A stretch of 64,000 bases of DNA, taken from contig JAFRBQ010000010.1 of the NCBI GenBank assembly GCA_017404785.1, forward strand, positions 1 to 64,000, given 5' to 3'. Below the pieces are notes generated by a model. It saw only the letters and a program-made list of their open reading frames with translations. It searched no databases and was not told where the DNA came from. Source of the stretch: Erysipelotrichaceae bacterium (GTDB lineage: Bacteria > Bacillota_I > Bacilli_A > Erysipelotrichales > Erysipelotrichaceae). Each line of letters begins with the position of its first letter. Within the stretch, counting starts at the first letter, position 1. The position numbers and the translations under genes are program-made. Shown one piece after another: positions 23,765 through 33,029 of the stretch.

Positions 23765-24985
23765 TTATTTTATTTTAATCCACATTGCCGGTCTTATAAA
23801 TAGCGGCACGTATGTGAAGTAATTGAATACCTGACCATCACCGCTGATGTATGTGACTTCATTCCCAAATTTCTCATCGGCCTGTGAAAGCGTTCTGGTC
23901 ATCCAGGCTCCGCCTCCGGTCCTGCTGTTGAAGTAGCCTGTTCCATTATCCTGAACAGCCTTGGTCACATAAGCGATCCATTTTTCATTTCTTGGCATAA
24001 CCGAGAAAGGATAATCAGTATCGGTGCTTGGTTCATTTGCTTCGCCAAAATATTTTTCAACTTCCTGGAAAGAAAGCAAGAAGATCCTGTCATCGGTATC
24101 AGCTTCATCAGCCATGTTCTGTCTGGCAAGATCTGAATAAGTTGCTTCACCCTTATCTTCAAAATCACCCCAGTATTTGAGCAGTTCTTCATTGGCTGCC
24201 TTGTTCTGATTGTGTGTCATCTCCATCATGGCAATCTCATCTTCACTGAAGCAGCTGAGGAAACCGGTCGGATCGTTCAGGAAAGCTCTTATGGAACTGT
24301 TTTCCCATGTCACGGCATCAAGGTTAGTCTGATCAGGATTGTGATTGAATGAGAATGAATCGATCAGCTTGTCGCACAGAACAAACAATCTGTCGTCATC
24401 CTTATCAATAACCCGCCATTTGATCGGTTCGGTATGGTCATTGCCAGGCGACATCTCATATTCACCTAGTGCAATAAGATCGCCGATCTCGGCTTTATCA
24501 AAGTCGACGCAGTCATAGGCGCCGCGTTTGATTTTTGCCAGCATTTCTTCAGATACGTTTTCGAATACTTCATTGAAGACCGGATCATCTTCCGGGAACC
24601 AGAGTCTGTTTCCCTTCCTCTTATAATCCTTTTCGACTCCGTCTTTTGTGACCTTATTGGTTGTAAAGGATATCTCTACCGGATCTCTTCCGCCCATGTT
24701 GTAGTAGGTGCCCTTGCCATTTTCGTCAAGTTCAAGGTAGGCGATCTCGCCATAGTCAACTGTAGCCATTTCAATGATGTTGATCATGTTGCCATAGAAA
24801 TCCTGAGTCATATTGAACTCTTCAACATATTCACCCTCATCATTGCCGATATATCTCAAGACCCAGATACCGCTTGGTAATGTCTCTTCTTTTTTATCAT
24901 TTCCGCCTCCATCTTCTTTGGATCCGCAGCCAAACAGCATCGTGGCCATCAATAAAGACAGAAGTATCATAAAAAGTCTTTTCAT
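23765..24985 (-). CDS. DUF6273-type lipoprotein (operon gene 1)
   Basis: The start at 24985 is fixed by AGGAGGG 8 nt upstream and by the signal MKRLFMILLSLLMATMLFGC (lipid Cys20); 407 residues. The N-terminal quarter binds no known motif (IWVLRYIGNDEGEYVEEFNM). The rest is DUF6273: IKWRVIDKDDDRLFVLCDKLIDSFSFN, TWENSSIRAFLN and the closing LFIRPAMWIKIK, closely parallel to the protein at 21567. It is the first gene of the lipoprotein operon and begins 72 nt after the LuxR-type gene, with a perfect palindrome in that gap. The protein should sit on the outer face of the membrane; its role is unknown. Confidence 0.75.
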   Translation of the reverse strand: MKRLFMILLSLLMATMLFGCGSKEDGGGNDKKEETLPSGIWVLRYIGNDEGEYVEEFNMTQDFYGNMINIIEMATVDYGEIAYLELDENGKGTYYNMGGRDPVEISFTTNKVTKDGVEKDYKRKGNRLWFPEDDPVFNEVFENVSEEMLAKIKRGAYDCVDFDKAEIGDLIALGEYEMSPGNDHTEPIKWRVIDKDDDRLFVLCDKLIDSFSFNHNPDQTNLDAVTWENSSIRAFLNDPTGFLSCFSEDEIAMMEMTHNQNKAANEELLKYWGDFEDKGEATYSDLARQNMADEADTDDRIFLLSFQEVEKYFGEANEPSTDTDYPFSVMPRNEKWIAYVTKAVQDNGTGYFNSRTGGGAWMTRTLSQADEKFGNEVTYISGDGQVFNYFTYVPLFIRPAMWIKIK

Positions 24986-25036
24986 CTGAAAACCCTCCTC
25001 ATTTTTAATTATGATGTTTTTTACAAGATTAAAAAA

Positions 25037-25052
25037 TGTCACAAATGTGACA
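25037..25052. promoter_or_regulatory. Palindrome before the lipoprotein operon
   Basis: TGTCAC-AAAT-GTGACA is a perfect 6-bp-arm palindrome in the 72-bp gap between the membrane LuxR-type regulator and the first lipoprotein gene, 52-67 bp before the lipoprotein start. This position suits an activator or repressor site. Confidence 0.5.
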
Positions 25053-25057
25053 AATAT

Positions 25058-26380
25058 TCATTTCCTGTAGACCAAAGCGATGAGACCAGCTCTGTTTGAG
25101 ACGGAGCACTTATCATAGATCGAAGAGATATGTCTTTGTAAGGTGCGGCGGGAAATGAAGAGATCTTCAGCCATCTGTTCGACACCTATCTCTGGTTTCA
25201 GGAGTTCATAAAAGACATCTTTTTCTCTTTCAGTCAGTTTATATTTCTTAATGAATTTTTCTGTATCAGATTCCCTGTTTTCAGCCATCCTGCCTCTGTT
25301 TTCAAAAGCGATCAGAATCACGATCATGATTATGACGATTATATCGATGATGATCTCAGTGAAAAGATCGAAACCTCTTTGATTGAACAGAGCCAGAAGA
25401 ATACTTATGCCTCCATCCAGGATCCTGCCCATGCTTGCCCACAAAGACAGATATTTCTTGTTCAGACAGATCTTCCAGAAGATCAGATTGTAATATGAGA
25501 TAAGCAGACCCAATTCCAGATAGAAGATGATCATGGAAAGATTCAGATAGGCTCTATTTGTAAGAAGGATCAAAGAGATAATAGAAAGAAGCGCCGCCAT
25601 GAGTGCACAGAGCTGATCATAAGCTCCGGCAAACCGGTCGTGAAAATAACCGAAACCAAGATAAGCTGCGATCAGAAACAGTCTTGGCCAGGTATAGATA
25701 TTGATGGTCTGAAACTGTTCATTCGTGATGATCTGTTCCATTCTGTTGTCAAAACTGAAGACCAGAAAGATGATGCCTGTGACGATCATGACTGGAAGGA
25801 TATCGGTCATTTTTACCTTCTGTGTTTCGAGAATGTTTTTGTCCAGATCAAAACGATCTCTGAAAAAGATCAGGAAGATCATCACCAGTACATCAATGAC
25901 AAAAGTAAAGAAGATCTCAATGCCAATAAAGATCTGCAGAAACCACTGCAGGAATACGGCGATACTCATGGCGATACCCATGATCATTCCGGCTTCTGGA
26001 TCATCCTGCAGTGAAAGAGCCATATAGGTATAGAAGAAACCGCCGAAAAAGCCCAGGAACAGTGAGACGATCGGAGCCAGTGTCATGAAGATCATTTCCG
26101 TTTTTATCAGAAAGATACTTAACAGAACGATCGTATTGATGATACCTGTATAAAATGGAAATCGGCGTTTTCTGAAAACATCATAACAGATACCGTATAA
26201 GACAAAACCGAGCGTCACGCAGAACATGTCGACATAGTAAAGGGTGAGCTGGACCTGTGGGCCGACGATACCTGAGGCTTCCTGATTTATGGCGGTCAAA
26301 AGCGTCATATACATGAACATGTACAGAGCAAAACTGATGATCGTAAATCTCTTTTTATCATCTTTTAACATCATCTTCAT
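25058..26380 (-). CDS. Membrane-bound LuxR-type transcriptional regulator
   Basis: This 440-residue protein has about ten to twelve membrane helices (residues ~12 to 365) with no recognisable transport motif, then a cytoplasmic LuxR/NarL-type helix-turn-helix: KYKLTEREKDVFYELL, then QMAEDLFISRRTLQRHISSIYDKC (about 375-430). Such fusions of a polytopic sensor with a LuxR DNA-binding end are frequent in gut Firmicutes and Eggerthella; their signals are mostly unknown. The start is uncertain. A TATAAT at 26384-26379 overlaps the first ATG, so the real start may be the ATG at 26371, making the message leaderless. The regulated target is probably the adjacent lipoprotein operon. Confidence 0.78.
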   Translation of the reverse strand: MKMMLKDDKKRFTIISFALYMFMYMTLLTAINQEASGIVGPQVQLTLYYVDMFCVTLGFVLYGICYDVFRKRRFPFYTGIINTIVLLSIFLIKTEMIFMTLAPIVSLFLGFFGGFFYTYMALSLQDDPEAGMIMGIAMSIAVFLQWFLQIFIGIEIFFTFVIDVLVMIFLIFFRDRFDLDKNILETQKVKMTDILPVMIVTGIIFLVFSFDNRMEQIITNEQFQTINIYTWPRLFLIAAYLGFGYFHDRFAGAYDQLCALMAALLSIISLILLTNRAYLNLSMIIFYLELGLLISYYNLIFWKICLNKKYLSLWASMGRILDGGISILLALFNQRGFDLFTEIIIDIIVIIMIVILIAFENRGRMAENRESDTEKFIKKYKLTEREKDVFYELLKPEIGVEQMAEDLFISRRTLQRHISSIYDKCSVSNRAGLIALVYRK

Positions 26381-26412
26381 TATAATTCATAACCCAGGCC
26401 ATGTTGGCCAGA

Positions 26413-26445
26413 CATAAAAAAGCTGTCATAAATGATATGACAGCT
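26413..26445 (-). terminator. Terminator of hppA
   Basis: AGCTGTCATA/TATGACAGCT (10-bp stem, five-base loop) followed on the minus strand by six T lies 24 nt after the hppA stop. Confidence 0.75.
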
Positions 26446-26468
26446 CAGTTAGTTATATGTATTGTTTT

Positions 26469-28556
26469 TTACCTGAAGATCGAGAAAGTCAGGAACAGTG
26501 TCGAAAGCAAGGAAGCGATCAGAGATACAACAGTGATCTGCGTATTGATCGAAGGACCGGCTGTATCCTTGAACGGGTCACCTACAGTGTCACCGACAAC
26601 GGCTGATTTATGGGCTTCGGAGCCCTTGCCGCCTTCGTGTCCTGATTCAACATATTTCTTCGCATTGTCCCATAAGCCACCGGCATTGGACATGAATAAA
26701 GCCAGAAGCAGACCACTGACGATGTTTCCCACCAGGAAACCGGCAATTGCGGATACACCACCGACAATACCGACAACGATCGTGGAAACGATCGCTACAG
26801 CGCCGGCCGGGATCAGTTCTCTGATCGCGCCATCCGCTGCGATCTCGATACAGCGTTTATAGTCAGGATCGGACTTGCCTTCCTTCAATCCAGGATTTTC
26901 AGAAAACTGACGATGGATCTCGGCAACCATTCTCTGAGCGTTGCGGTCAACGCCAAGTATCAGGATGGCAGAGAAGACAGCCGGGATAGCCGCACCTGTC
27001 AGCATACCGAAGAATACCAGTGGATCCATGACGTCAAAACCGGTCACACCGGCTACGCCAAGTTCGGCGGCAGCGGAGTTGACTTCGCTCATGAATGTAC
27101 CCAATAAGGCAATGACCGTAAGTCCGGCTGCAGAAATCGAGAAACCTTTAGTAACGGCCTTGACAGTATTGCCGGCACTGTCGAGTTCATCGGTGATCTC
27201 AAGGACTTTATCGCCAAGACCACCCATTTCAGCCAGACCTCTGGCATTATCGACGATCGGACCATAGGCGTCGTTGGAAACGATCATACCGACGATCGAA
27301 AGCATACCTACCGCAGCCATGGAAATGCCAAACAGAGCATATTCGCCACTGCAGGTCGGATCGATGTTCTGACACAGACGGTAAGAGATCAGAGTCGAAA
27401 TACCAGTACCGATCATCGCCGGCATGGTTGAAAGAAAACCATAGGAGATACCGGAAAGGATCGTAAAAGCCGGACCGGTATGTGAAGCGTGAGCTACATT
27501 GTGAACAGGCTTCTTGCTGTCATCAGTGAAGTAGTCGGTCGTGATACCGATGATGACACCAACAAGTAAACCCAGGACACATGATGCCCAGATCTCAAAA
27601 CGGAATTTGAATATAACGGTAGCCAAAGCTGTTAATACAGCGTAGATACCGGTAGTTACATAAGTTGAAGAGTTGAGGGCTTTGGTCGGATTGCCATTCT
27701 TGCCGATCTTGGCAGTCATGACACCAAGGATCGAAGCCAACAGGCCAAGGGCTGCATAACAGAAGACTGTTGCGATATTGCCTTTGAACTGTGACATTCT
27801 ATCCAGATTGGCTGCGATGACGATAGTGGCAGCCAAAGAAGCGACATTGGAGTCAAACAGGTCAGCACCCATACCGGCAACATCACCGACGTTGTCACCA
27901 ACGTTGTCAGCGATAACAGCCGGGTTACGTGGATCATCTTCCGGAATGCCGAGCTCGACCTTGCCAGTCAGGTCAGCTGCGATATCGGCAGTTTTGGTGA
28001 AGATGCCGCCACCTACCTTGGCAAATAAAGCCAGTGAGCTTGCGCCGAAGCTGAAGCACAGGATGGCCTGTGGATCACCAAGAAGCATATATACAAGACA
28101 GACGCCGAGGTTGCAGGCGCCTACAACAGCCATACCCATGACAGCGCCTCCTCTGAAACCGGTCATGAAAGCAGGTTTGATGCCATCTCTTGCCGCATAG
28201 GCACAGCGTCCGTTGGCGATCGTTGCGACTTCAATACCGATCTTGCCGGCAAAAGCTGAAAACAGTGTACCGGCCAGATATGAGATCATCATGAAGATAT
28301 TCTGTACTGAAAAGCCCTGCCAGATCGGTTTAGGTATCAGTGCACAGATGATGATAGCTACCAGTCCGGCAAAACGGAACAGCAGTCCATACTGACGTCC
28401 CAGAAAGGCTCTGGCACCATCCTGGATCAGTTTGCCGACCTTTTCAATCTGGACATTTTCCTGTGGCTGTTTCTTTACCCACAGGTATAGCCATGCCGCA
28501 TAGGCAAAGGCAAACAGTGAGATTACAATCCCCGCTACTTCCATTAAAACAATCAT
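26469..28556 (-). CDS. hppA: Membrane-bound proton-translocating pyrophosphatase
   Basis: This 695-residue protein of about 16 membrane helices contains the hallmark DNVGDNVGDVAGMGADLFDS near residue 225 (Asp pairs binding Mg-pyrophosphate) and DNAGGLWDNAKKYVE near the C-terminus. It splits pyrophosphate and uses the energy to pump ions outwards. The segment GNTVKAVTKG carries Lys and Thr at the two positions that separate K+-independent (Lys/Thr) from K+-dependent (Ala/Ala) enzymes, so I predict a K+-independent H+ pump. An AAGGGGGT ribosome site fixes the start. The gene is monocistronic. It recovers energy from pyrophosphate made by biosynthesis. Confidence 0.93.
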   Translation of the reverse strand: MIVLMEVAGIVISLFAFAYAAWLYLWVKKQPQENVQIEKVGKLIQDGARAFLGRQYGLLFRFAGLVAIIICALIPKPIWQGFSVQNIFMMISYLAGTLFSAFAGKIGIEVATIANGRCAYAARDGIKPAFMTGFRGGAVMGMAVVGACNLGVCLVYMLLGDPQAILCFSFGASSLALFAKVGGGIFTKTADIAADLTGKVELGIPEDDPRNPAVIADNVGDNVGDVAGMGADLFDSNVASLAATIVIAANLDRMSQFKGNIATVFCYAALGLLASILGVMTAKIGKNGNPTKALNSSTYVTTGIYAVLTALATVIFKFRFEIWASCVLGLLVGVIIGITTDYFTDDSKKPVHNVAHASHTGPAFTILSGISYGFLSTMPAMIGTGISTLISYRLCQNIDPTCSGEYALFGISMAAVGMLSIVGMIVSNDAYGPIVDNARGLAEMGGLGDKVLEITDELDSAGNTVKAVTKGFSISAAGLTVIALLGTFMSEVNSAAAELGVAGVTGFDVMDPLVFFGMLTGAAIPAVFSAILILGVDRNAQRMVAEIHRQFSENPGLKEGKSDPDYKRCIEIAADGAIRELIPAGAVAIVSTIVVGIVGGVSAIAGFLVGNIVSGLLLALFMSNAGGLWDNAKKYVESGHEGGKGSEAHKSAVVGDTVGDPFKDTAGPSINTQITVVSLIASLLSTLFLTFSIFR

Positions 28557-28709
28557 AATTACCCCCTTATATGTTTCTTTAAAAAAACATATTCATAAAA
28601 TGATTATTGTATTTGGATAAAACGCATACTCCTTTATTTTACTTTCTTGGTTTTCAAAAGGCAATTTAAAAACATCAGCTGGATTTTCAAAAAAATATCA
28701 TCAATTTTA

Positions 28710-28729
28710 AAAGGCGCTCAGGCGCCTTT
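28710..28729 (-). terminator. Terminator of the ROK kinase gene
   Basis: AAAGGCGC/GCGCCTTT (8-bp stem, TCAG loop), followed by TTTAAAATT on the minus strand, 26 nt after the ROK stop. Confidence 0.7.
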
Positions 28730-28754
28730 GTGCTTTCTTTCTATTATCAATTTA

Positions 28755-29648
28755 TCAGTTCAAAGTGTAGTTTATGAATGCACCGATCAGATTGGCATCA
28801 TTGTAGAAGGCACATGGAACGATCTGTATATGCATCGGCAGATTCATGTGCCCCGCAGATGATTTGCTTATGACTTCGGCGAATTTTTCTCTGATCCTTT
28901 CGGTGACGATCGGCTGCTGACTGATACCGCCTCCGATAGCGATCTTCTCGAGATCAAGCAGCCAGGATAGATTGTAGATCTGGACGGCAATATTTGTACA
29001 CAGTTCATCGAATGCTTCTTCAGCAAGAGGATCATCCGGAAGTCTCTTGAAGAATTCTCTTCCGCTGATCAGCTCTTCGCTTCCGCACTTCTTTGCGTAG
29101 TTAATCAGCATGGCCCTGGTCGAACATGACTCAGCCATGACGGCATCCTTCTGATCATATTGATCGGCTTTTGTGATCACAAAACTGAATTCACCGGCCC
29201 TGAAATGAGTACCTCTGACGATCTTTGAATCAATGATGAGCCCGCCGCCTACTCCTGTGCCAATGATGAAGACTGCTGCATTTTCACAACCCTTTAAGGA
29301 ACCTCTATAGTATTCGGCCAGAATAGCTGCCTTGGCATCATTCTCCAGAACGATCTTGCAGCCGCATCTTTCCTGAAGGAGCTTTCCAACATCCGTTCCA
29401 TGATTATACAATAGACCACCACCGCCATTGCAGCGTCCGTTTTTTACATCGATAAAACCGGGAAGACACATCGCAATTCCTTCAACTTCATCCTTATGCT
29501 TTTCATAGATGCCATAGATCACATCCGAAAACTGTTCAAAGGTATCCATTGGCGTTGGAACATAGCCTTTATCAGTAAAGTTCATTTTTTCATCGGCTAC
29601 AGCATATTTTATCTCTGTTCCGCCTACATCAAAGGTCAGTAATTTCAT
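28755..29648 (-). CDS. ROK-family sugar kinase
   Basis: The start at 29648 follows GGAGG by 7 nt; longer readings lack a ribosome site. The 297-residue protein begins MKLLTFDVGGTEIKYAV, the ATP-phosphate loop of the ASKHA fold, with GTGVGGGLIIDSKI (about 127-140) as the second phosphate loop and AIGGGISQQP (about 250-259) near the adenine site. The ROK zinc cysteine cluster typical of NagC/Mlc-type proteins is not evident, and there is no HTH, so it is a kinase, not a regulator. The sugar (glucose, N-acetylmannosamine or another) cannot be told. It is divergent from the nucleoside phosphorylase. Confidence 0.85.
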   Translation of the reverse strand: MKLLTFDVGGTEIKYAVADEKMNFTDKGYVPTPMDTFEQFSDVIYGIYEKHKDEVEGIAMCLPGFIDVKNGRCNGGGGLLYNHGTDVGKLLQERCGCKIVLENDAKAAILAEYYRGSLKGCENAAVFIIGTGVGGGLIIDSKIVRGTHFRAGEFSFVITKADQYDQKDAVMAESCSTRAMLINYAKKCGSEELISGREFFKRLPDDPLAEEAFDELCTNIAVQIYNLSWLLDLEKIAIGGGISQQPIVTERIREKFAEVISKSSAGHMNLPMHIQIVPCAFYNDANLIGAFINYTLN

Positions 29649-29764
29649 AGAGTCCCTCCAGTGATAAATATCTCTTAATTCAATTATACTTGAACATATA
29701 TTAATTATCTGGATCCTCAGCTTAACAAGTATCATATAATTTATTTATAAGGACGGACCAGATA

Positions 29765-30514
29765 ATGAAACAGGCTCATATTCAGTTAGACGAAACTCTC
29801 AATGCTCCATGTGCACTGATGCCCGGAGATCCCAAAAGGGTCGATGTGATCGCAAAATATCTTGACAATGTTGAAGAACTGACTTTCAACAGAGAATACC
29901 GTTCGATCATTGGGACCTATAAAGGCATGAAAGTTATTGGCATCTCCACAGGAATGGGAGGCTCTTCAGTAGCGATCGCGATAGAAGAATTGAAAAATAT
30001 CGGCGTTCACACCATGATGCGTATCGGCTCAGCCGGAGCCTTGCAGGAAGGTATCAGGCTCGGTGATCTGATCATCTGTGAAGGAGCCATCAGAGATGAT
30101 GGCGCATCCAGAACCTACATCAATGTGAAGTATCCGGCTGTTCCGGATTATCGTCTCATAAATCACTGTGCCAAAGTTGCTGAAGAAAAAGGATACAGAC
30201 ATGAAGTCGGAGTGATACTGTCCCATGAATCCTTCTATTATGATGAAAATGATGAAGACTGTCTTAAATGGTCAAAGAAAGGTATCCTGGCTTCCGATTT
30301 TGAAACAGCCGCCTTGTATACGGTCGGAAGACTGAGAAAAGTTTATACCGCTTCCATTCTGAACAATGTCGTCATCTGGGGTGAAAACACCGAGGATGCG
30401 ATCAGTTCCTACCAGGGTGGTGAAAATATGACGGCCATTGGCGAAGAAAGAGAGATCGAAGTTGCCCTTGAGGCAATGTATAGACTGGAACAGGAATTGA
30501 AAAAACACAGTTGA
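29765..30514 (+). CDS. Nucleoside phosphorylase (uridine phosphorylase-like)
   Basis: This 249-residue protein has the NP-I fold: LMPGDPKRVDVIAKYL (about 18-33) with the phosphate-binding Gly-Asp, TGMGGSSVAIAIEEL (about 62-76), and ASDFETAALYTVGRL (about 177-191), where the Glu holds the ribose 2'-OH. The motif RIGSAGALQEGIRLGDLII is typical of uridine phosphorylase and related hexameric purine phosphorylases. It reversibly splits a nucleoside with phosphate to base and ribose 1-phosphate. Uridine or a purine substrate cannot be separated from sequence alone. The gene stands alone, with ribosome site AAGGACGG. Confidence 0.87.
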   Translation: MKQAHIQLDETLNAPCALMPGDPKRVDVIAKYLDNVEELTFNREYRSIIGTYKGMKVIGISTGMGGSSVAIAIEELKNIGVHTMMRIGSAGALQEGIRLGDLIICEGAIRDDGASRTYINVKYPAVPDYRLINHCAKVAEEKGYRHEVGVILSHESFYYDENDEDCLKWSKKGILASDFETAALYTVGRLRKVYTASILNNVVIWGENTEDAISSYQGGENMTAIGEEREIEVALEAMYRLEQELKKHS

Positions 30515-30539
30515 AAAAATGGACTTCAAGTCCATTTTT
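30515..30539. terminator. Bidirectional terminator
   Basis: AAAAATGGACTT pairs with AAGTCCATTTTT in a nearly perfect hairpin between convergent genes, with A and T tracts flanking it on both strands. Confidence 0.65.
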
Positions 30540-30554
30540 CATTTATACACTTTA

Positions 30555-32189
30555 TTAAAAACCGAATGCGGTAAGATAGACCATCGTAAAGAAACAGATG
30601 ATCCCGAACCAGACTGCCAGTGAAATCGGCGGAACAAATAAAGACCGAAGGATATTTTTGACGATCTCCCAGTCGATCTTGAATTCAACCTTTTTACGAT
30701 AACGTTTTCTGCGACCTTTTTCATCGATGGTATAGATCCACGGATTGTCATACAGCTCGACGATGCCGAATTTGAGCAGATAGATCGGTACGACCGGTAC
30801 AAAGATACAGAACCAGGCAGCCGATCCGCCAAGTTCAAGCTTCTCAAAATCAAAACCGTTGATAAGAAGAGCCAGGATCACCGGCAGAAATATGACTGCT
30901 AAGCTGAGTGAAACGATCTTGAATATTCTTGATGGAGTCACAAATTTCAATACTACAGGTTGAACAACACCATCAAGTTTCTCAAAGAAGACAGGTTCAA
31001 CGACTTTGCGCTTAAGTATCTCATCTCTGAGTACCAGCTTTCCTCTTTCTCTTTTGAAAGTCTCACCTTTTGAAGTGAAGATCTTTCTGCCCGATTCGAC
31101 AGAGAAACTGTTATGGACCGTATCACTGTATAGACATAGGGTAATGATAAGAAACAGGAATCCTGTCATACCGGATATGGAAAGACTTTCATATGTCTGC
31201 ATGCCGAAAGCGCGCAGTGCACCAAACAGTACTAGTGTAAAAGTTACTGTTGCGACAATGGCTTTGAACCACCATGGAGCGAAATAGTAATGCGACGGCT
31301 TTAAAGCTCGCACGCTCACCTTTCCGGTCTGCCCGTTTACCGCTGCCATCAATTCACCTTTACAGATGTAGTAGACAGGTAAAAGCGATGGCAGCCTGAT
31401 CGCTGAACCGACATTGCTTTCTATTTCGACCGCCTTGGTATCCAGTATTTTTCTGATCGACGGTGTATAGGTCTCCGCAGCTTCACTTCTTGCACGGTTT
31501 TCAAGTTCCTCACTGTTGACATCTGCGATCTTGACTCTGTGTCCTGCCACATAGCCAAAATCAAATTCACTAAGGTCTTTCAGATCGTACGGTTCCATTC
31601 CATCAAGCAGCAGATTGTCTAGCTGTTTGGAGCGGTTTATGAACTCATCATTGATGAAACCTTCGCAATTGTAAGTCCTGTTGCCATCCATTCTGCCTAC
31701 ATCCATATGGACCGGGCCTTCCAACAGTTCATATGGAAGATAATAACCTTTCAGTTCATCCAGCAAAGGAAACAGTTTTCTGGCTTCCTCCTTGATTCTG
31801 TTTTCTTTGCACCACTTCTTTAAAAAATCCTTTGCTTCCTTGAGTGTGATCGCAAAAGGAATGACGCATTCAGGCATGTTGTCGGAGTGGATATATTCTC
31901 TTCTTACCATGGCTCTGCCGCAGAAAGGACATGATGAGAGGGCCTCGTTTTCTTCAAATACGATCTCAGCTCCGCATCCTTCGCAATTTGCGCTGAATAG
32001 TTCGTGTTTCTTTATCGAATCTCTTAAGAAGTCGCTTCTAATCTTGCGAAAGCCCTGTTTCTGTATCTGGGCATCCTTTATTTCGACTTTTGATCCGCAA
32101 TAGGCACAAAGGTACTGTTGTTTGATGATATCGAACTTCGCGGGTGCTCCGCAATTCGGACAGTATATTTCGGTTATTCTCTTATCCAT
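30555..32189 (-). CDS. Zinc-ribbon membrane protein of unknown function
   Basis: This 544-residue protein starts with two zinc ribbons: CPNC-x14-CAYC (residues 10-31) and CEGC-x15-CPFC (about 70-91). A soluble part of ~200 residues follows, then membrane helices at about 310-330, 340-360, 415-435, 445-465 and 520-540. This is the architecture of the TFIIB-type zinc ribbon membrane proteins often labelled by mistake as PriA-like. No catalytic motif is seen, and membrane topology with cytoplasmic ribbons is inferred. It has no operon partner: a shared terminator lies after its stop, and a divergent gene of unknown function lies 120 nt upstream. Confidence 0.65.
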   Translation of the reverse strand: MDKRITEIYCPNCGAPAKFDIIKQQYLCAYCGSKVEIKDAQIQKQGFRKIRSDFLRDSIKKHELFSANCEGCGAEIVFEENEALSSCPFCGRAMVRREYIHSDNMPECVIPFAITLKEAKDFLKKWCKENRIKEEARKLFPLLDELKGYYLPYELLEGPVHMDVGRMDGNRTYNCEGFINDEFINRSKQLDNLLLDGMEPYDLKDLSEFDFGYVAGHRVKIADVNSEELENRARSEAAETYTPSIRKILDTKAVEIESNVGSAIRLPSLLPVYYICKGELMAAVNGQTGKVSVRALKPSHYYFAPWWFKAIVATVTFTLVLFGALRAFGMQTYESLSISGMTGFLFLIITLCLYSDTVHNSFSVESGRKIFTSKGETFKRERGKLVLRDEILKRKVVEPVFFEKLDGVVQPVVLKFVTPSRIFKIVSLSLAVIFLPVILALLINGFDFEKLELGGSAAWFCIFVPVVPIYLLKFGIVELYDNPWIYTIDEKGRRKRYRKKVEFKIDWEIVKNILRSLFVPPISLAVWFGIICFFTMVYLTAFGF

Positions 32190-32309
32190 ATCTGTTGCCT
32201 CTTAATTATTATTCTAACATCGTCATACGATCATATTTATTTCATTTATCCAATAATTCTTTAACTGATTCAGATATTTTCCAATCTGCTAGAATAAGGA
32301 TAGAAGAAT

Positions 32310-32969
32310 ATGAAAAACAGTGTATTGCGCTTGACCGATGAAGAACTCGAATTTGCCAGAAACAGATATCCTGGTGTCAATTTCAATGAGATCACAATGT
32401 TTGCAGACGGCATGATCTCAATGACCAATCTGGATCTTCTTTTGCTTTCGATTAAGGCCGATCTCAATGCCCTTACCGGTGATAAGAAGGATCTTTGCCA
32501 AAGCATAATCGACAAAGCCGAATACTTCAAAAATCACAATTGCAGAAACAGACTTGACGGATATGACATCGATAATCTCTGTGAGATCGCCGATCAGATG
32601 TCCATCAAGGTCCTGAACGAAAAGATCGGTACCGATATCTTCAGGATTGATCAGCTGATCAATCTGCTCAAATCAATGAGGGAACAGATCATTGAAAACA
32701 ACATGCTCGATCGAACGGTGATGATCGTTGGTATTAAATTCGGCACCATCATGCTGGAAGACAAACTGACAAATCTGGGCTATGACTGGAACACAGTTGA
32801 AGGTTATGAGTATCCATGCATCTGCAACAGCAAGGGTGCTTTCAAGTGTGATGTTCTGAGTTTTGTCAAAAAGAAGCTCATGGTAAATATCGGTGAGCTG
32901 GATGAATTTGGTAACTGTACGGATTTTTACTACGCTTTGCTTGATTCCATCAACAAAAGTATTGACTAA
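32310..32969 (+). CDS. Hypothetical protein
   Basis: This 219-residue soluble protein is unrecognised. It opens with LTDEELEFARNRYPGVNFNEI, has a mostly helical central part (about 45-120, with repeated acidic and basic residues), and three Cys in the tail region EYPCICNSKGAFKCDVL (about 165-182), which might bind a metal. An extended -10 (TGCTAGAAT) and a ribosome site (AAGGATAGAAG) sit right before the ATG, so the gene is real. It is 60 nt upstream of the next small gene, and probably co-transcribed. It has normal codon use for the window. No function is proposed. Confidence 0.6.
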   Translation: MKNSVLRLTDEELEFARNRYPGVNFNEITMFADGMISMTNLDLLLLSIKADLNALTGDKKDLCQSIIDKAEYFKNHNCRNRLDGYDIDNLCEIADQMSIKVLNEKIGTDIFRIDQLINLLKSMREQIIENNMLDRTVMIVGIKFGTIMLEDKLTNLGYDWNTVEGYEYPCICNSKGAFKCDVLSFVKKKLMVNIGELDEFGNCTDFYYALLDSINKSID

Positions 32970-33029
32970 TGAACCTGTTGAAAATACTATAAACTTATAA
33001 GTACTTTAGGAAAGGGCATTGCATATTTG

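Noticed and set aside
25037..25052. CRP-type binding site
   Set aside because: The consensus TGTGA-N6-TCACA is not matched; the arms here are TGTCAC/GTGACA with a 4-bp centre.
26401..28395. Several plus-strand frames opposite hppA
   Set aside because: They are long because hppA is GC-richer with constrained codons. They lack ribosome sites and match no family.
28567..28589. Riboswitch in the hppA leader
   Set aside because: Only a short AT-rich inverted repeat (TATGTTT/AAACATA) is present; no known ligand-binding motif and too little sequence.
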